Below are positions 1-9,210 of a stretch of 64,000 bases of DNA, piece after piece (position 1 is the first letter of the stretch; every line of letters starts with the position of its first letter). Source of the stretch: Streptomyces sp. TP-A0874 (GTDB taxonomy: Bacteria > Actinomycetota > Actinomycetes > Streptomycetales > Streptomycetaceae); assembly GCF_001748085.1 (NCBI RefSeq), contig NZ_BBZK01000005.1, forward strand, positions 186,001 through 250,000, given 5' to 3'. Below the pieces are notes generated by a model. The model had not been told where the DNA came from and did not search any database. It saw only the letters and a list, made by a program, of their open reading frames with translations. The position numbers were made by a program, and so were the translations under genes.

Positions 1-504
1 CTGATGATCCGGTGCACCCCCGCCGAGGGGGAGGAACGGTCGCCCGCGGAACGTCTGGAGCACCTGTTGCGGCCGGTGTCGGCCGGGCTGGCGGTGCCGG
101 TCTTCGCCCTCTTCGCGGCCGGGGTGTCGGTTTCCGGCGATGCGATGACCAGTGTCTTCAGCAGGCCCGAGCCGCTGGGCGTCCTGCTCGGGCTGGTGCT
201 CGGCAAGACCCTCGGCATCTTCGGCGGCTCCTGGTTGACCAGCCGCTTCACCAAGGCGTCGCTCAATCCGGAGCTGGCGTGGGCGGACATCTTCGCGGTC
301 GCCGCACTCGCCGGGATCGGCTTCACCGTCTCACTGCTCATCAGCGAACTCGCCTTCCCGGGCCGGCCGGAGCTCACCGACGAGGTCAAGGCGGCGGTGC
401 TGACCGGCTCACTCATCGCGGCGCTGATCTCGGGCGTGCTGCTGAGACTGCGCGGCAGGGCGTACCGGAGGCGGATTCCCGAAGGCCGGCCGGTCGGCGC
501 CTGA
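1..504 (+). CDS. nhaA: Na+/H+ antiporter NhaA, C-terminal part (5' end outside window)
   Basis: The reading frame is open from the first base, so the start lies upstream; about 167 C-terminal codons are visible. NhaA is an inner-membrane antiporter that exports Na+ in exchange for H+. The visible part has hydrophobic segments around 'GLAVPVFALFAAGV', 'LGVLLGLVLGKTLGIFG' and 'FAVAALAGIGFTVSLLIS', which match the last transmembrane helices of NhaA, including the conserved GKxxGI and AGIGFT segments. It ends in a basic cytoplasmic tail. The gene precedes a small membrane protein gene by about 240 bases. Confidence 0.9.
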   Translation: MMIRCTPAEGEERSPAERLEHLLRPVSAGLAVPVFALFAAGVSVSGDAMTSVFSRPEPLGVLLGLVLGKTLGIFGGSWLTSRFTKASLNPELAWADIFAVAALAGIGFTVSLLISELAFPGRPELTDEVKAAVLTGSLIAALISGVLLRLRGRAYRRRIPEGRPVGA

Positions 505-750
505 CGACCTGGTGCCCGACGGCGAGCGCACCGAGTCGGCCCCGCCGCGCCGACACCCGGCTCGGCTGTGCCGGCCGGCGGGGCCGGCGGCCTACGGTGG
601 TCGGCGAACCCGGGGCGGGAAGCGCGGACTTGCCGCGGCAGCGGAAGAGTGCGGCGGTCCGGCATGATCGGAGGGGACAACCGGCCGGTAGTACCATCCC
701 GCCCGCCCGACCGGCCGGGTGCACAACCGCGAGATGGGATGAGAAACCCG

Positions 751-1221
751 ATGAGCCCAGTTAGCCAGGAAGGCGACCGCGACCTCCGTGGACTGGTCGC
801 CAAGGCGACCGACCAGTTGACCGCACTGGTGCGGGAGGAGATCGCGCTACTCAAGGCGGAGGTGCGGCAGGAGACCAAGCCGGCCCAGCTCGGCGGCGCG
901 CTGGTCGCCGGCGCGGCGGCCCTGGGCCTGGTGGCCCTCTTCGTCCTGGCGCTAGCGGCCGCGTACGGCATCCACAACCTGGGCCTGGGACTTGCCTGGT
1001 CCTTCCTGGTCGTCGGTGGCGCGTTCACCCTGCTCGCGCTGGTGTTCCTGATCGTGGCCCGGGCCAAGTTCAAGGCGGTCGGGCCCCCGGAGCGGAGTCT
1101 CGCCTCGGTGAAGGAGACCGCCGCGGTGTTCCGCGGCGTCGGTTCGCAGTCGCGCTCCGCGGTCTCCGCGGCGGCTGAGGAGCGCCCCGCCGACCCGTCT
1201 GTGTCACGCTCTGAGCCATGA
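751..1221 (+). CDS. Phage holin family (YqjE-like) small membrane protein
   Basis: A 156-residue protein with a charged amphipathic N-terminus (residues about 10-45, rich in Leu, Glu and Lys), two transmembrane helices at about 48-73 and 79-104, and a polar, Ser/Ala-rich tail. This is the layout of the actinobacterial 'phage holin family/DUF1469' proteins, which are chromosomal membrane proteins and not prophage lysis genes. An in-frame ATG at 739 is an alternative start. The stop overlaps the next gene start by four bases (ATGA), so the two are probably co-transcribed. The exact function is unknown. Confidence 0.8.
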   Translation: MSPVSQEGDRDLRGLVAKATDQLTALVREEIALLKAEVRQETKPAQLGGALVAGAAALGLVALFVLALAAAYGIHNLGLGLAWSFLVVGGAFTLLALVFLIVARAKFKAVGPPERSLASVKETAAVFRGVGSQSRSAVSAAAEERPADPSVSRSEP

Positions 1222-2144
1222 CCACCCCCGAGAGTTCCGAATCGCTCATCCGGCCCGAAGGGCCGTGGACGCATCGGGACGTGGCCGCGAACGGCGCCCG
1301 TTTCCACATCGCCGAAGTCGGCGACGGCCCCATGGTGCTGCTGCTGCACGGCTTCCCACAGTTCTGGTGGGCCTGGCGGCACCAGCTGACCGCGCTCGCC
1401 GACGCGGGGTTCCGCGCCGTCGCCATGGACCTGCGGGGCGTGGGCGGCAGCGACCGCACCCCCCGCGGCTACGACCCGGCCAACCTCGCACTCGATGTGA
1501 CCGGGGTGATCCGCTCGCTCGGCGAGCCGGACGCCGCCCTGGTCGGCCACGACCTGGGCGGCTACCTGGCCTGGACGGCCGCCGCGATGCGCCCCAAGCT
1601 CGTGCGGCGCCTCGCCGTCGCCTCCATGCCGCACCCCCGGCGCTGGCGCTCGGCGATGCTCGGCGACGTCCGGCAGAGCCGGGCCGGCTCCCACATCTGG
1701 GGGTTCCAGCGGCCCTGGATTCCCGAGCGCCAACTGATGGCCAACGACGCGGAGCTGGTGGGGCGGCTGATCGGGGAGTGGTCCGGGCCCCGGCCCCCGG
1801 AGGCGGCGGCGGTGGAGGTCTACCGGCAGGCGATGTCCATCCCCTCGACCGCGCACTGCTCGATCGAGCCCTACCGCTGGCTGGTGCGGTCCATGGCACG
1901 GCCCGACGGGTTCCAGTTCAACCGCCGGATGAAACGGCCGGTACGGGTGCCCACCCTGCACCTCCACGGCTCACTCGATCCAGTGATGCGGACGCGGAGC
2001 TCGGCGGGTTCCGGGGAGTACGTCGAAGCGCCCTACCGCTGGCGGCTCTTCGACGGGCTGGGGCACTTCCCGCACGAGGAGGACCCGACCGGGTTCTCCA
2101 CGGAACTGGTGAACTGGCTCAGGGACCCCGAACCCGACCGGTGA
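1218..2144 (+). CDS. Alpha/beta hydrolase, epoxide-hydrolase-like
   Basis: A 308-residue alpha/beta-hydrolase fold protein. It has the oxyanion-hole motif HGFPQ near residue 41 and the nucleophile elbow VGHDLGG with Asp112 in place of Ser, which places it with epoxide hydrolases and haloalkane dehalogenases instead of esterases. A C-terminal GLGHFPHEE segment supplies the catalytic His. The start overlaps the holin-like gene by four bases, so translation is probably coupled. The natural substrate cannot be read from the sequence. The family normally has two lid tyrosines; I did not verify both. Confidence 0.88.
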   Translation: MTTPESSESLIRPEGPWTHRDVAANGARFHIAEVGDGPMVLLLHGFPQFWWAWRHQLTALADAGFRAVAMDLRGVGGSDRTPRGYDPANLALDVTGVIRSLGEPDAALVGHDLGGYLAWTAAAMRPKLVRRLAVASMPHPRRWRSAMLGDVRQSRAGSHIWGFQRPWIPERQLMANDAELVGRLIGEWSGPRPPEAAAVEVYRQAMSIPSTAHCSIEPYRWLVRSMARPDGFQFNRRMKRPVRVPTLHLHGSLDPVMRTRSSAGSGEYVEAPYRWRLFDGLGHFPHEEDPTGFSTELVNWLRDPEPDR

Positions 2145-2529
2145 CCGGCCACCGGTGAGCCCGCGGTTGCCTCGGGCCGACCGGGCGCCATGTGCCGGGC
2201 GCATAGGCCCGATCCGGCTCCCCCCGGGCGGTTACCGACCATGGGGCGGGGGCAGAGTCCCCGGTATGGGCTGGACGCACGATTACCGTGACGGGTCCCG
2301 TGGGCGCCGTTCCCGTGGCATGCGCAGCGCATCCCACGGCCTGGCCACACGGGAGTACCCGGGCCGAGTCGAGGAACTCCGCCTGGGAATCCCACGCATC
2401 CTCCGCCGCCGGGCCCGCTGGATGTCCGCGCGGCTACGCCATCCCCGTCCCTGAGCCGTCCCGGGTCTTTTCCGGTCGCCGCCCGGTCAGCCGGGACTTC
2501 CCGGCGGAAGGCTCACCGCAGCCGGCCGC
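2145..2529. other. Intergenic region between convergent genes
   Basis: About 385 bases between the stop of the hydrolase gene and the stop of the convergent marP-like gene. Several short open frames exist here, but none has a credible ribosome site or recognisable protein. I see no clear long hairpin terminator and no RNA gene. Confidence 0.5.
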
Positions 2530-3729
2530 TCACAGTGCGCAGCCCTGGCTGTCCACCCGGCTGCCGGCGGTACGGCCCTTCTCGATGTCCTCGCGTACCT
2601 CGTCGACGGTGAGCGCGTAGCCGGTGTCGGCGTCATCGCGGGACTTGGCGAAGACGACGCCGTAGACCCGGCCGTCCGGGGCGAGCAGCGGGCCCCCGGA
2701 GTTGCCGGGCCGGACCATCGAGAAGAGCGAGTAGGCGTCCCTGCGCACGGTCCCCCGGTGGTAGATGTCCGGGCCGTCGGCCTGGACGCGTCCGCGGATC
2801 CGGGCCGCCCGGACGTCGAATCCACCGTTCTCCGGGAAGCCGGCGACTATGGCGCCGTCACCGCTGTGGGCGTCGCTCTGCGCGAACCGGAGCGCCGGGG
2901 CCCGCAGCGAGGGCACGTCGAGGACGGCGATGTCCCGCTGCCAGTCGTACAGCACCACGGTGGCGTCGTGGAGCCTGCCCTCCCCGCCCACCTGCACGGT
3001 GGGCTCCTTGACGCCGCCGACGACGTGCGCGTTGGTCATCACCCGGTGCGGTGCGAACACGAACCCGCTGCCCTCCAGGGACTTGCCGCAGCTCTGCGCG
3101 GTCCCCACGATCTTGACGATGCTCTCCTTGGCCCGGGCGACGACCGGGCTGTCGACGAGCTTCGGGTCCGGCGGCGGCACCGAGGCGATCGGCTCGTTGG
3201 AGAACGGGCTGAACACCTGCGGGAAGCCGTTCTGGGCGAGGATCCCGCCGAAGTCGGAGAACAGGCCGCTGGCCTGCCGCGGCATCACCTGGGAGACGCC
3301 GAGCAGCACCCTGGAGTTGCGGACCTCCTTGCCGACCGTCGGGATCGAGGTGCCGGCCAACGCCGAGCCGATGAGCCAGGCGACCAGAAGCATGGCGACG
3401 ACGTTGACGACCGCGCCCCCGGAGGCGTCGAGCGCCCGGGCCGGCGACCAGGTGATGAACAGCCGCAACCGGTTGCCGAGATGGGTGGTGAACGCCTGGC
3501 CGATCGAGGCGCAGACGATCACCGCCACCACCGCGAGCAGCGCCCCGAGGGTGCCCGGAGCGGCGTCGTCGGCGGCCCGGTGCCAGACCATCGGCAGCAG
3601 GTAGATCGCCAGCAGGCCACCCCCCACGAACCCGACGACCGAGAGCACACCCACGACGAAGCCCTGGCGGTAGCCGATGACGGCGAACCACACGGCGGCG
3701 ATCAGCAACAAGACGTCCAGCGCGTTCAC
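2530..3729 (-). CDS. MarP-type membrane-anchored serine protease (CvpA + trypsin-like)
   Basis: A 399-residue protein. The N-terminal ~160 residues form a CvpA/colicin-V-production-type membrane domain with four hydrophobic segments. A periplasm-facing trypsin-like protease domain follows. The catalytic triad is visible as His235 (TNAHVVGG), Asp266 (QRDIAVLD) and Ser344 (GNSGGPLL). This architecture is that of mycobacterial MarP, a protease needed for acid and oxidative stress survival, and its actinomycete orthologues. It is followed 12 bases upstream on the same strand by a NUDIX gene and probably shares its transcript. Confidence 0.92.
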   Translation of the reverse strand: MNALDVLLLIAAVWFAVIGYRQGFVVGVLSVVGFVGGGLLAIYLLPMVWHRAADDAAPGTLGALLAVVAVIVCASIGQAFTTHLGNRLRLFITWSPARALDASGGAVVNVVAMLLVAWLIGSALAGTSIPTVGKEVRNSRVLLGVSQVMPRQASGLFSDFGGILAQNGFPQVFSPFSNEPIASVPPPDPKLVDSPVVARAKESIVKIVGTAQSCGKSLEGSGFVFAPHRVMTNAHVVGGVKEPTVQVGGEGRLHDATVVLYDWQRDIAVLDVPSLRAPALRFAQSDAHSGDGAIVAGFPENGGFDVRAARIRGRVQADGPDIYHRGTVRRDAYSLFSMVRPGNSGGPLLAPDGRVYGVVFAKSRDDADTGYALTVDEVREDIEKGRTAGSRVDSQGCAL

Positions 3730-3741
3730 CGGGACACCGTC

Positions 3742-4464
3742 TCACGCACGCCAATCGAGCGGGACGCTGCGGGAGCGGTCCCAGGGCCGCTCCCAGCCTG
3801 CGTGGTGCAGGATCCGGTCGATGACCCCCGCGGTGAACCCCCAGACCAGCGCCTCCCGCACCAGGAAGGCCGGGCCGCGGTGGCCACTCGGGTGGACGGC
3901 CATCGCCCGGTTGGCCGGATCTGTTAGTTCGGCGACAGGAGCGGTGAACACCCTGGCGGTCTCCGCCGGATCGACCGCCGCCACCGGTGAGGGCGTCCGC
4001 CACCAGCCCAGCACGGGTGTGACCACGAAACCACTGACGGGGATGTAGAGACGCGGCAGGACGCCGAAGAGCTGCACCCCGGTCGGATCGAGACCCGTCT
4101 CCTCCACCGCCTCCCGGAGTGCGGCCCGCAGCGGACCCTCCCGCTCCGGATCGCCGTCCTCGGGGTCGAGAGCCCCGCCGGGGAAGGCGGGCTGTCCGGC
4201 GTGCGACCGCAGCCTGCTGGACCGTTCCATGAGCAGCAGTTCGGCCCCCTTGCCGGCGCCGGCCCGGTCGCCGTCGCCGTCGCCGAAGAGGATCAGTACG
4301 GCCGACTGCCGTCCGTCACCGGAGGCGGGCGGCAGATGCCGGCTCAGCTGCGTCGCCCGAACCGTCCGGGCCGCCTCGGCAACCGGTTCCAGCCACGGCG
4401 GCAGCCCTTCCTCGGTGACCTCGACCTCGCCGACGCCGCTGCCGCAGGCCTCCGAGGTGCTCAC
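3742..4464 (-). CDS. NUDIX hydrolase, CoA-pyrophosphatase-like
   Basis: A 240-residue NUDIX protein. The NUDIX box is visible as [10 protein letters not shown] followed by [12 protein letters not shown], preceded by [12 protein letters not shown], the extended motif typical of the CoA diphosphatase (NudL/PCD1) group. It hydrolyses a nucleoside diphosphate linked to another moiety, probably CoA or a derivative. The start is GTG and overlaps the stop of nth by four bases, so it is translated as part of the nth-nudix-marP run. Confidence 0.88.
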   Translation of the reverse strand: MSTSEACGSGVGEVEVTEEGLPPWLEPVAEAARTVRATQLSRHLPPASGDGRQSAVLILFGDGDGDRAGAGKGAELLLMERSSRLRSHAGQPAFPGGALDPEDGDPEREGPLRAALREAVEETGLDPTGVQLFGVLPRLYIPVSGFVVTPVLGWWRTPSPVAAVDPAETARVFTAPVAELTDPANRAMAVHPSGHRGPAFLVREALVWGFTAGVIDRILHHAGWERPWDRSRSVPLDWRA

Positions 4465-5345
4465 CCGGCCCCCACGGCCGGCGCCGCCTGGCCCGGATAG
4501 CCGGGGGGCGGCTTCAACCGCTGCCCCGGCTTACCGGCCATCTCGTACTTCAGAAGCTTCTCGGCCTTCCCCGGATCCGTCTCCCCCACGCCGTACGACG
4601 GGCAGAGCGGGGCGATGGGGCAGGCGCCGCAGGCGGGATTGCGGGAGTGGCAGACCCGCCGGCCGTGGAAGATGATCCGGTGCGAGAGCATCGTCCACTC
4701 GTTCTTCGGGAAGAGGTCGCAGACCTCGGCCTCGACCTTCTCCGGGTCCTGCTGCTCGGTCCACTTCCAGCGCCGCACCAGTCGTCCGAAGTGGGTGTCG
4801 ACCGTGACACCGGGCACCCCGAAGGCGTTGCCCAGCACCACGTTGGCGGTCTTCCGGCCGACGCCCGGGAGGGTCACCAGATCCTCTATCCGACCAGGGA
4901 CCTCGCCACCGAAACGGTCCCGCAGCGCCGCCGAGAGGCCCAGCAGCGACTTGGCCTTGGATCGGAAGAACCCGGTGGGGCGGATGATCTGCTCCAGCTC
5001 CTCCGGAACCGCCGCGGCCATGTCCTCCGGGGTGGGGTAGACCGCGAAGAGGCCGGGGGTGACCTGGTTCACCCGCAGGTCGGTGGTCTGGGCGGAGAGC
5101 ACGGTGGCCACGAGCAGCTGGAAGGGGCTCTCGAAGTCCAGCTCGGGATGGACGTACGGATACACCTCGGCGAGTTCCCGGTTGATCCGCCGCGCTCGGC
5201 GGACCAGTGCGAGCCGCGACTCCGGCTTGTCACCTTTCGCGGCCTTCGTTCTCTTCCCGGGCACCTGTTCGCCCAGAGCGGAATCATTCCCGCCACTCAC
5301 CCGTCCGACCCCCTTGCCCTCTGGTCTCACCGGCGTGTTGGACAC
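4461..5345 (-). CDS. nth: Endonuclease III (DNA glycosylase/AP lyase)
   Basis: Base-excision repair enzyme for oxidised pyrimidines. The helix-hairpin-helix [12 protein letters not shown] carries the catalytic Lys, followed by VDTHFGRL with the catalytic Asp. The C-terminal [4Fe-4S] motif C-x6-C-x2-C-x5-C is present ([17 protein letters not shown]). The protein is about 294 residues from the GTG at 5345 (VSNTPV), which I prefer from memory of family N-termini; an upstream ATG at 5387 would give 308 residues. Neither start has a strong ribosome site. It is transcribed divergently from crp. Confidence 0.92.
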   Translation of the reverse strand: MSNTPVRPEGKGVGRVSGGNDSALGEQVPGKRTKAAKGDKPESRLALVRRARRINRELAEVYPYVHPELDFESPFQLLVATVLSAQTTDLRVNQVTPGLFAVYPTPEDMAAAVPEELEQIIRPTGFFRSKAKSLLGLSAALRDRFGGEVPGRIEDLVTLPGVGRKTANVVLGNAFGVPGVTVDTHFGRLVRRWKWTEQQDPEKVEAEVCDLFPKNEWTMLSHRIIFHGRRVCHSRNPACGACPIAPLCPSYGVGETDPGKAEKLLKYEMAGKPGQRLKPPPGYPGQAAPAVGAG

Positions 5346-5459
5346 GCCGCCAGCGTACGACCCCTGCCGCGTGACCGGGCCAGACATCGGACATCAGCGG
5401 TCCAGTTCGGACACAATCGGCCCCCTGCTGTGCGGCACACCGCCCCGATGCGGGACACT

Positions 5460-5475
5460 TGTGTTTGATCACACA
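5460..5475. promoter_or_regulatory. Candidate CRP-family operator
   Basis: The palindrome TGTGTTTGATCACACA (TGTGT-N6-ACACA) matches the TGTGA-N6-TCACA type consensus of CRP-like proteins at 8 of 10 half-site positions. It lies 62 bases before the crp GTG start and in the divergent region shared with nth. Autoregulation by the CRP encoded here is the simplest inference. Confidence 0.6.
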
Positions 5476-5537
5476 GTTTTACCGTCCGGCATCAGGGGGA
5501 GCTCGGTGCCCTGGGCATGTCGACAAGGAGAGATCAC

Positions 5538-6212
5538 GTGGACGACGTTCTGCGGCGCGCGCCGCTTTTCGCGGCGCTCGATGACGAGCAGGCCGCCGAG
5601 CTTCGCGCCTCCATGACCGAGACCACCCTCGCGCGGGGCGAGGCCCTGTTCCACGAGGGCGAGCCCGGCGACCGGCTGTACGTGGTGCTCGAGGGCAAGG
5701 TGAAGCTCCACCGCACCTCCGCGGACGGCCGGGAGAACATGCTGGCGGTGCTCGGCCCCGGAGAGCTCATCGGTGAGCTCTCGCTCTTCGACCCGGGACC
5801 GCGTACGGCGACGGCCAGCGCCCTCACCGAAGTGAAACTCCTCGGCCTCGGCCACAACGACCTGCAGCCGTGGCTCAACGTCCGCCCCGAGGTGGCCAGC
5901 GCCCTGCTGCGCGCTGTGGCCCGCCGACTGCGCCGCACCAACGACACCATGTCCGACCTGGTCTTCTCCGATGTCCCCGGCCGGGTCGCCAAGGCCCTGC
6001 TGGACCTCTCGCGCCGCTTCGGAGTGCAGTCGGAGGAGGGCATCCACGTCGTCCACGACCTGACCCAGGAAGAGCTGGCGCAGCTCGTCGGCGCCTCCCG
6101 GGAGACCGTCAACAAGGCTCTCGCCGACTTCGCCGGCCGCGGTTGGCTGCGGCTGGAGGCGCGCGCCGTGATCCTGCTCGACGTGGAGCGCCTCGCCCGC
6201 CGCTCGCGCTGA
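5538..6212 (+). CDS. crp: CRP/FNR-family transcription regulator
   Basis: A 224-residue protein from GTG at 5538, chosen because AAGGAGAG lies just upstream and the product then begins VDDVLRRAPLF, as I recall for the Streptomyces Crp orthologue. A cyclic-nucleotide-binding beta-barrel covers about residues 10-120 (GEPGDRLYVV, GELIGELSLF), then the dimer helix, and a winged helix-turn-helix at about 160-210 (QEELAQLVGASRETVNKAL). In Streptomyces, Crp governs germination and antibiotic production. A likely own operator is at 5460-5475. Confidence 0.93.
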   Translation: MDDVLRRAPLFAALDDEQAAELRASMTETTLARGEALFHEGEPGDRLYVVLEGKVKLHRTSADGRENMLAVLGPGELIGELSLFDPGPRTATASALTEVKLLGLGHNDLQPWLNVRPEVASALLRAVARRLRRTNDTMSDLVFSDVPGRVAKALLDLSRRFGVQSEEGIHVVHDLTQEELAQLVGASRETVNKALADFAGRGWLRLEARAVILLDVERLARRSR

Positions 6213-6313
6213 ACCGGCGGTCGCGGGTCTGACGCGCGCCCCAGGCCCGAGGCTGCCCGAACCGGCTCGGCGCGGCCGAGCAGCCCCGTCCCCGTCGACG
6301 ATCCGGTCAGCCC

Positions 6314-7144
6314 TCAGGCCGGCCCGCGCCCCCGCAGGTACTCCAACTGGGCTCGGACCGAGAGCTCCGCCGCCGGCCACAGCGAACGGTCCACGTCCGC
6401 GTAGACGTGCGCGACGACCTCGGCGGCGGTACGGTGCCCGGCTTCCACGGCGGTCTCCACCTGGGCCAGCCGGTTCGCCCGGTGCGCCAGGTAGAACTCC
6501 AGCGCTCCCCGTGCGTCGCCCAGCACCGGGCCGTGCCCCGGCAGCACCGTGTCCACCCCGTCGTCGACGGTCAACGAGCGGAGCCGGCGCAGCGAGTCCA
6601 GGTACTCCCCCAACCGCCCGTCCGGGTGGGCCACCATCGTGGTGCCCCGCCCGAGCACCGTGTCACCGGTGAGCACCGCCCCGTCGGCCGGCAGGTGGAA
6701 GGAGAGCGAGTCGGAGGTGTGGCCGGGCGTCGGCACCACCCGTAGCTCCAGACCGCCGGTCGTGATCACATCGCCCGCCGTCAGCCCCTCACCGCCCAGC
6801 CGGAACGCCGGATCCAGCGCCCGCACCGGGGAGCGGGTGAGCTCGGCGAAGCGCGCCGCGCCGGCCGCGTGGTCCGCGTGGCCGTGGGTGAGCAGCGTCA
6901 GCCCGACCCGTCGCCCGGCACGCTCGGCCGTGGACACGATCCTGGCCAGGTGGCCCTCGTCGAGCGGCCCCGGGTCGATCACCACCGCCAGGTCGGAGTC
7001 CGGCTCGGCGAGGATCCAGGTGTTGGTGCCGTCCAGCGTCATCGGCGAGGGGTTGGGGGCCAGCACGCAGACCGCGCGGTCGGTGGCCGGTCCGTCGATC
7101 CGCCCACCGCGGGGCTGACCCGGCAGCAGCGCCCCGTCCGTCAT
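6314..7144 (-). CDS. Metallo-beta-lactamase-fold hydrolase
   Basis: A 276-residue MBL-fold enzyme of the glyoxalase II/LACTB2-like type. Metal ligands are visible: THGHADHAAG, a His in the PTPGHTSDS segment, Asp in LTGDTVLG, and His in LPGHGPV. It starts with ATG overlapping the stop of the upstream NUDIX gene by four bases, so the pair is an operon. The exact substrate is unknown; thioester or RNA substrates are both found in the family. Confidence 0.88.
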   Translation of the reverse strand: MTDGALLPGQPRGGRIDGPATDRAVCVLAPNPSPMTLDGTNTWILAEPDSDLAVVIDPGPLDEGHLARIVSTAERAGRRVGLTLLTHGHADHAAGAARFAELTRSPVRALDPAFRLGGEGLTAGDVITTGGLELRVVPTPGHTSDSLSFHLPADGAVLTGDTVLGRGTTMVAHPDGRLGEYLDSLRRLRSLTVDDGVDTVLPGHGPVLGDARGALEFYLAHRANRLAQVETAVEAGHRTAAEVVAHVYADVDRSLWPAAELSVRAQLEYLRGRGPA

Positions 7145-8025
7145 CCCGCGCTCCCTTCCGCCTCCGAGGCCGGAGCCATGCGGGTGGTGAACTCCTCGTG
7201 CCCCGGCCAGCTCAGCACGATCTCACCGTCCCGCAACTCGGTCCGGACGAGCACCGGAGTCAGGTCGCGCCCGTCGGCGGCCTCCAGCACCCGCGCCACC
7301 GAGCCGTAGCCCGTCAGCGCGCGCAGCGTGGCGATGGTCGGCGGCATCATCTGCAGTTCCCCGGCGTCGTAGCCCCGGGCCGCCTCCCCGGGAGCGATCC
7401 AGACCGTACGGTCCGCCTCCGTGGAGGCGTTCCGGGTGCGCTGGCCCTCGGGCAGGGCGGCGACGAAGAACCAGGTGTCGTAGCGGCGCGGCTCGAACTC
7501 CGGGGTGATCCAGCGGGCCCAGGCGCCCAGCAGATCGCTCCGCAGCACCAGCCCCCGACGGTCCAGGAAGTCGGCGAAGGCCGACTCCCGGTCGACCAGC
7601 GCCGCCCGGTCGGCCTCCCAGTCGTCGCCGGTGGTGTCGTCCACCACCGTGTCCGCCGTGGGGCCCGCCAGCAGCACCCCGGCCTCCTCGAAGGTCTCGC
7701 GGACCGCGGCGCAGACGATGGCCTGCGCCAGCGCCTCGTCCACCCCCAGCCGACGCGCCCACTGCGCGCGCGAGGGTCCGGCCCAGGCGACCGGCCGCTG
7801 GTCGCGCGCGTCCACGCCTCCTCCGGGGTAGGCGTAGACACCGCCGGCGAAGGCCATGGAGGCACGCCGGCGCAGCATGTGGACATCGGGACCGGAGGCC
7901 GTGTCCCGCAGCAGCAGCACGGTAGAGGCGTGCCGGGGGGTCACCGCGGTGAGGTCACCGCGCGCGAGGGCCCGGATCCGATCGGGCCACTCCGGCGGGT
8001 ACCACTGGCCAATCTTGGGAGACAT
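7141..8025 (-). CDS. NUDIX hydrolase (NUDT19-like, with insertion)
   Basis: A 294-residue NUDIX protein. The conserved glycine-rich start of the NUDIX box (YPGGGVDARD) is separated from the catalytic helix AAVRETFEEAGVLL by about 40 residues, as in the NUDT19-like branch, so the box is not contiguous. It is translationally coupled to the MBL hydrolase gene downstream. It probably hydrolyses CoA or a related nucleotide derivative. Confidence 0.85.
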   Translation of the reverse strand: MSPKIGQWYPPEWPDRIRALARGDLTAVTPRHASTVLLLRDTASGPDVHMLRRRASMAFAGGVYAYPGGGVDARDQRPVAWAGPSRAQWARRLGVDEALAQAIVCAAVRETFEEAGVLLAGPTADTVVDDTTGDDWEADRAALVDRESAFADFLDRRGLVLRSDLLGAWARWITPEFEPRRYDTWFFVAALPEGQRTRNASTEADRTVWIAPGEAARGYDAGELQMMPPTIATLRALTGYGSVARVLEAADGRDLTPVLVRTELRDGEIVLSWPGHEEFTTRMAPASEAEGSAG

Positions 8026-8189
8026 GGCCGGATGCTATGCCGTTCCGCGTGGTTGTTCGAGAGGCCCTCGGCAACCGCCGGGACGGTGCACCGGGTCGCG
8101 GCGGGCGGTGCGGGGCACCGCCTCGGCCGCCCGTGCTGCGGCCGGAAAGGTTCACCGCACCCGTGCCGCGTCCAGCGGGGCTTGTCCGC

Positions 8190-8657
8190 TCAGGAGCGGT
8201 CCAGGACCTCCACCTGGATCTCGACCTCCACGGGCGCGTCGAGCGGGAGCACCGCCACACCGACCGCGCTGCGCGCGTGTACGCCCTTCTCGCCGAGCAC
8301 CTCGGACAGGAGTTCACTCGCCCCGTTGACGACGCCCGGCTGGCCGGTGAAGTCGGGCGCCGAGGCGACGAAACCGAGCACCTTGACGACTCTGACCGCG
8401 CTGAGGTCGTCCACGACGGACCTGACCGCCGCCAGCGCGTTCAACGCGCAGGTCCGTGCCAGCTCCTTGGCCTGCTCCGGCGTCACCTCGGCACCGACCT
8501 TGCCGGTGGCGGTCAGCTTGCCGTCGACGAGCGGCAGCTGACCCGAGGTGTGGACGTAGCGCCCCGTGCGCACCGCCGGCACGTAGGCGGCGAGCGGCGG
8601 GACCACCTCGGGCAGCGTCAGACCGAGCGCCGCGATCCGTTCCTCGACCGTGGTCAC
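8190..8657 (-). CDS. RidA family enamine/imine deaminase
   Basis: A 155-residue RidA (YjgF/YER057c) protein. It begins TTVEERIAALGLTLPE and contains VHTSGQLPLVDG and a C-terminal VEIQVEVLD strand. RidA proteins hydrolyse reactive enamine/imine intermediates. I chose the GTG at 8657, because longer versions add an Arg-rich stretch that is the antisense of other sequence. The GTG overlaps the stop of the DUF4177 gene by four bases. Confidence 0.88.
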   Translation of the reverse strand: MTTVEERIAALGLTLPEVVPPLAAYVPAVRTGRYVHTSGQLPLVDGKLTATGKVGAEVTPEQAKELARTCALNALAAVRSVVDDLSAVRVVKVLGFVASAPDFTGQPGVVNGASELLSEVLGEKGVHARSAVGVAVLPLDAPVEVEIQVEVLDRS

Positions 8658-8812
8658 CCCTGCTTCTCCCGCTTCAGATAGGCCACCAACTGCTCGGTGT
8701 TCGGGCCGGGTACTACCTGGACGAGTTCCCAGCCGTCCTCGCCCCAGGTGTCGAGGATCTGCTTGGTCGCGTGGACGAGCAGCGGAACGGTCGCGTATTC
8801 CCACTTGGTCAT
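8654..8812 (-). CDS. DUF4177 small protein
   Basis: A 52-residue protein beginning MTKWEYATVPLLVH and containing a WGEDGWELV segment, the signature of DUF4177 proteins. It has no catalytic motif and no membrane segment. It lies directly upstream of ridA with a four-base overlap, so the two are translated together. Function unknown. Confidence 0.85.
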   Translation of the reverse strand: MTKWEYATVPLLVHATKQILDTWGEDGWELVQVVPGPNTEQLVAYLKREKQG

Positions 8813-8854
8813 GGTGCCGACTGTAGCCCCTGCCTCGGTCACCGTGTGCGTAGG

Positions 8855-8885
8855 CCGGATCTCGCTCCGGTCGAGCGAGATCCGG
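8855..8885. terminator. Perfect 12-bp hairpin upstream of DUF4177
   Basis: A stem of 12 perfect base pairs (CCGGATCTCGCT with its complement) around a 7-base loop. It lies 43 bases upstream of the DUF4177 start and about 330 bases beyond the wblA stop, on the same transcription path. It may be a second terminator for wblA or a leader structure. There is no U-run. Confidence 0.45.
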
Positions 8886-9152
8886 GTGCCGCGGCGGAGG
8901 GACGAGAAGCCCGTCGTCGGCCGCTGTTCGGCAGGAAACCGGCCGCCGTCGGCAGGAGATCCGGGAAGCGCGCGGGAGGAACTCCGCTCGGTTCCCCGCA
9001 GTGCCGGTGGTCGAAGGGGCGGCTCATGCGCGGCGACGCCCACGGCCGCCTCGGCCCGCGGACCTCTGCTCTCCGGCCGGCGGACCGCGGGTGAGTCACG
9101 CGCCGCCGGGCCGGCTCCGTATCCGGGCCGGCCGGCGCTCGGGCGGGCACAC

Positions 9153-9191
9153 CGCGGATACGACCGGCGGTCATCTCCGGTCGTACGGCGG
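9153..9191. terminator. Hairpin just downstream of wblA
   Basis: The stem TACGACCGG (9159-9167) pairs with CCGGTCGTA (9177-9185), with further imperfect pairing outside. It starts about 25 bases after the wblA stop, the expected place for an intrinsic actinomycete terminator lacking a U-tract. Confidence 0.55.
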
Positions 9192-9210
9192 TGGCGCGGC
9201 TCGGCGGGGC

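Noticed and set aside
751..1221. Prophage remnant because of a holin-like protein
   Set aside because: The family is chromosomal in actinomycetes and the neighbours are core genes; no other phage genes are near.
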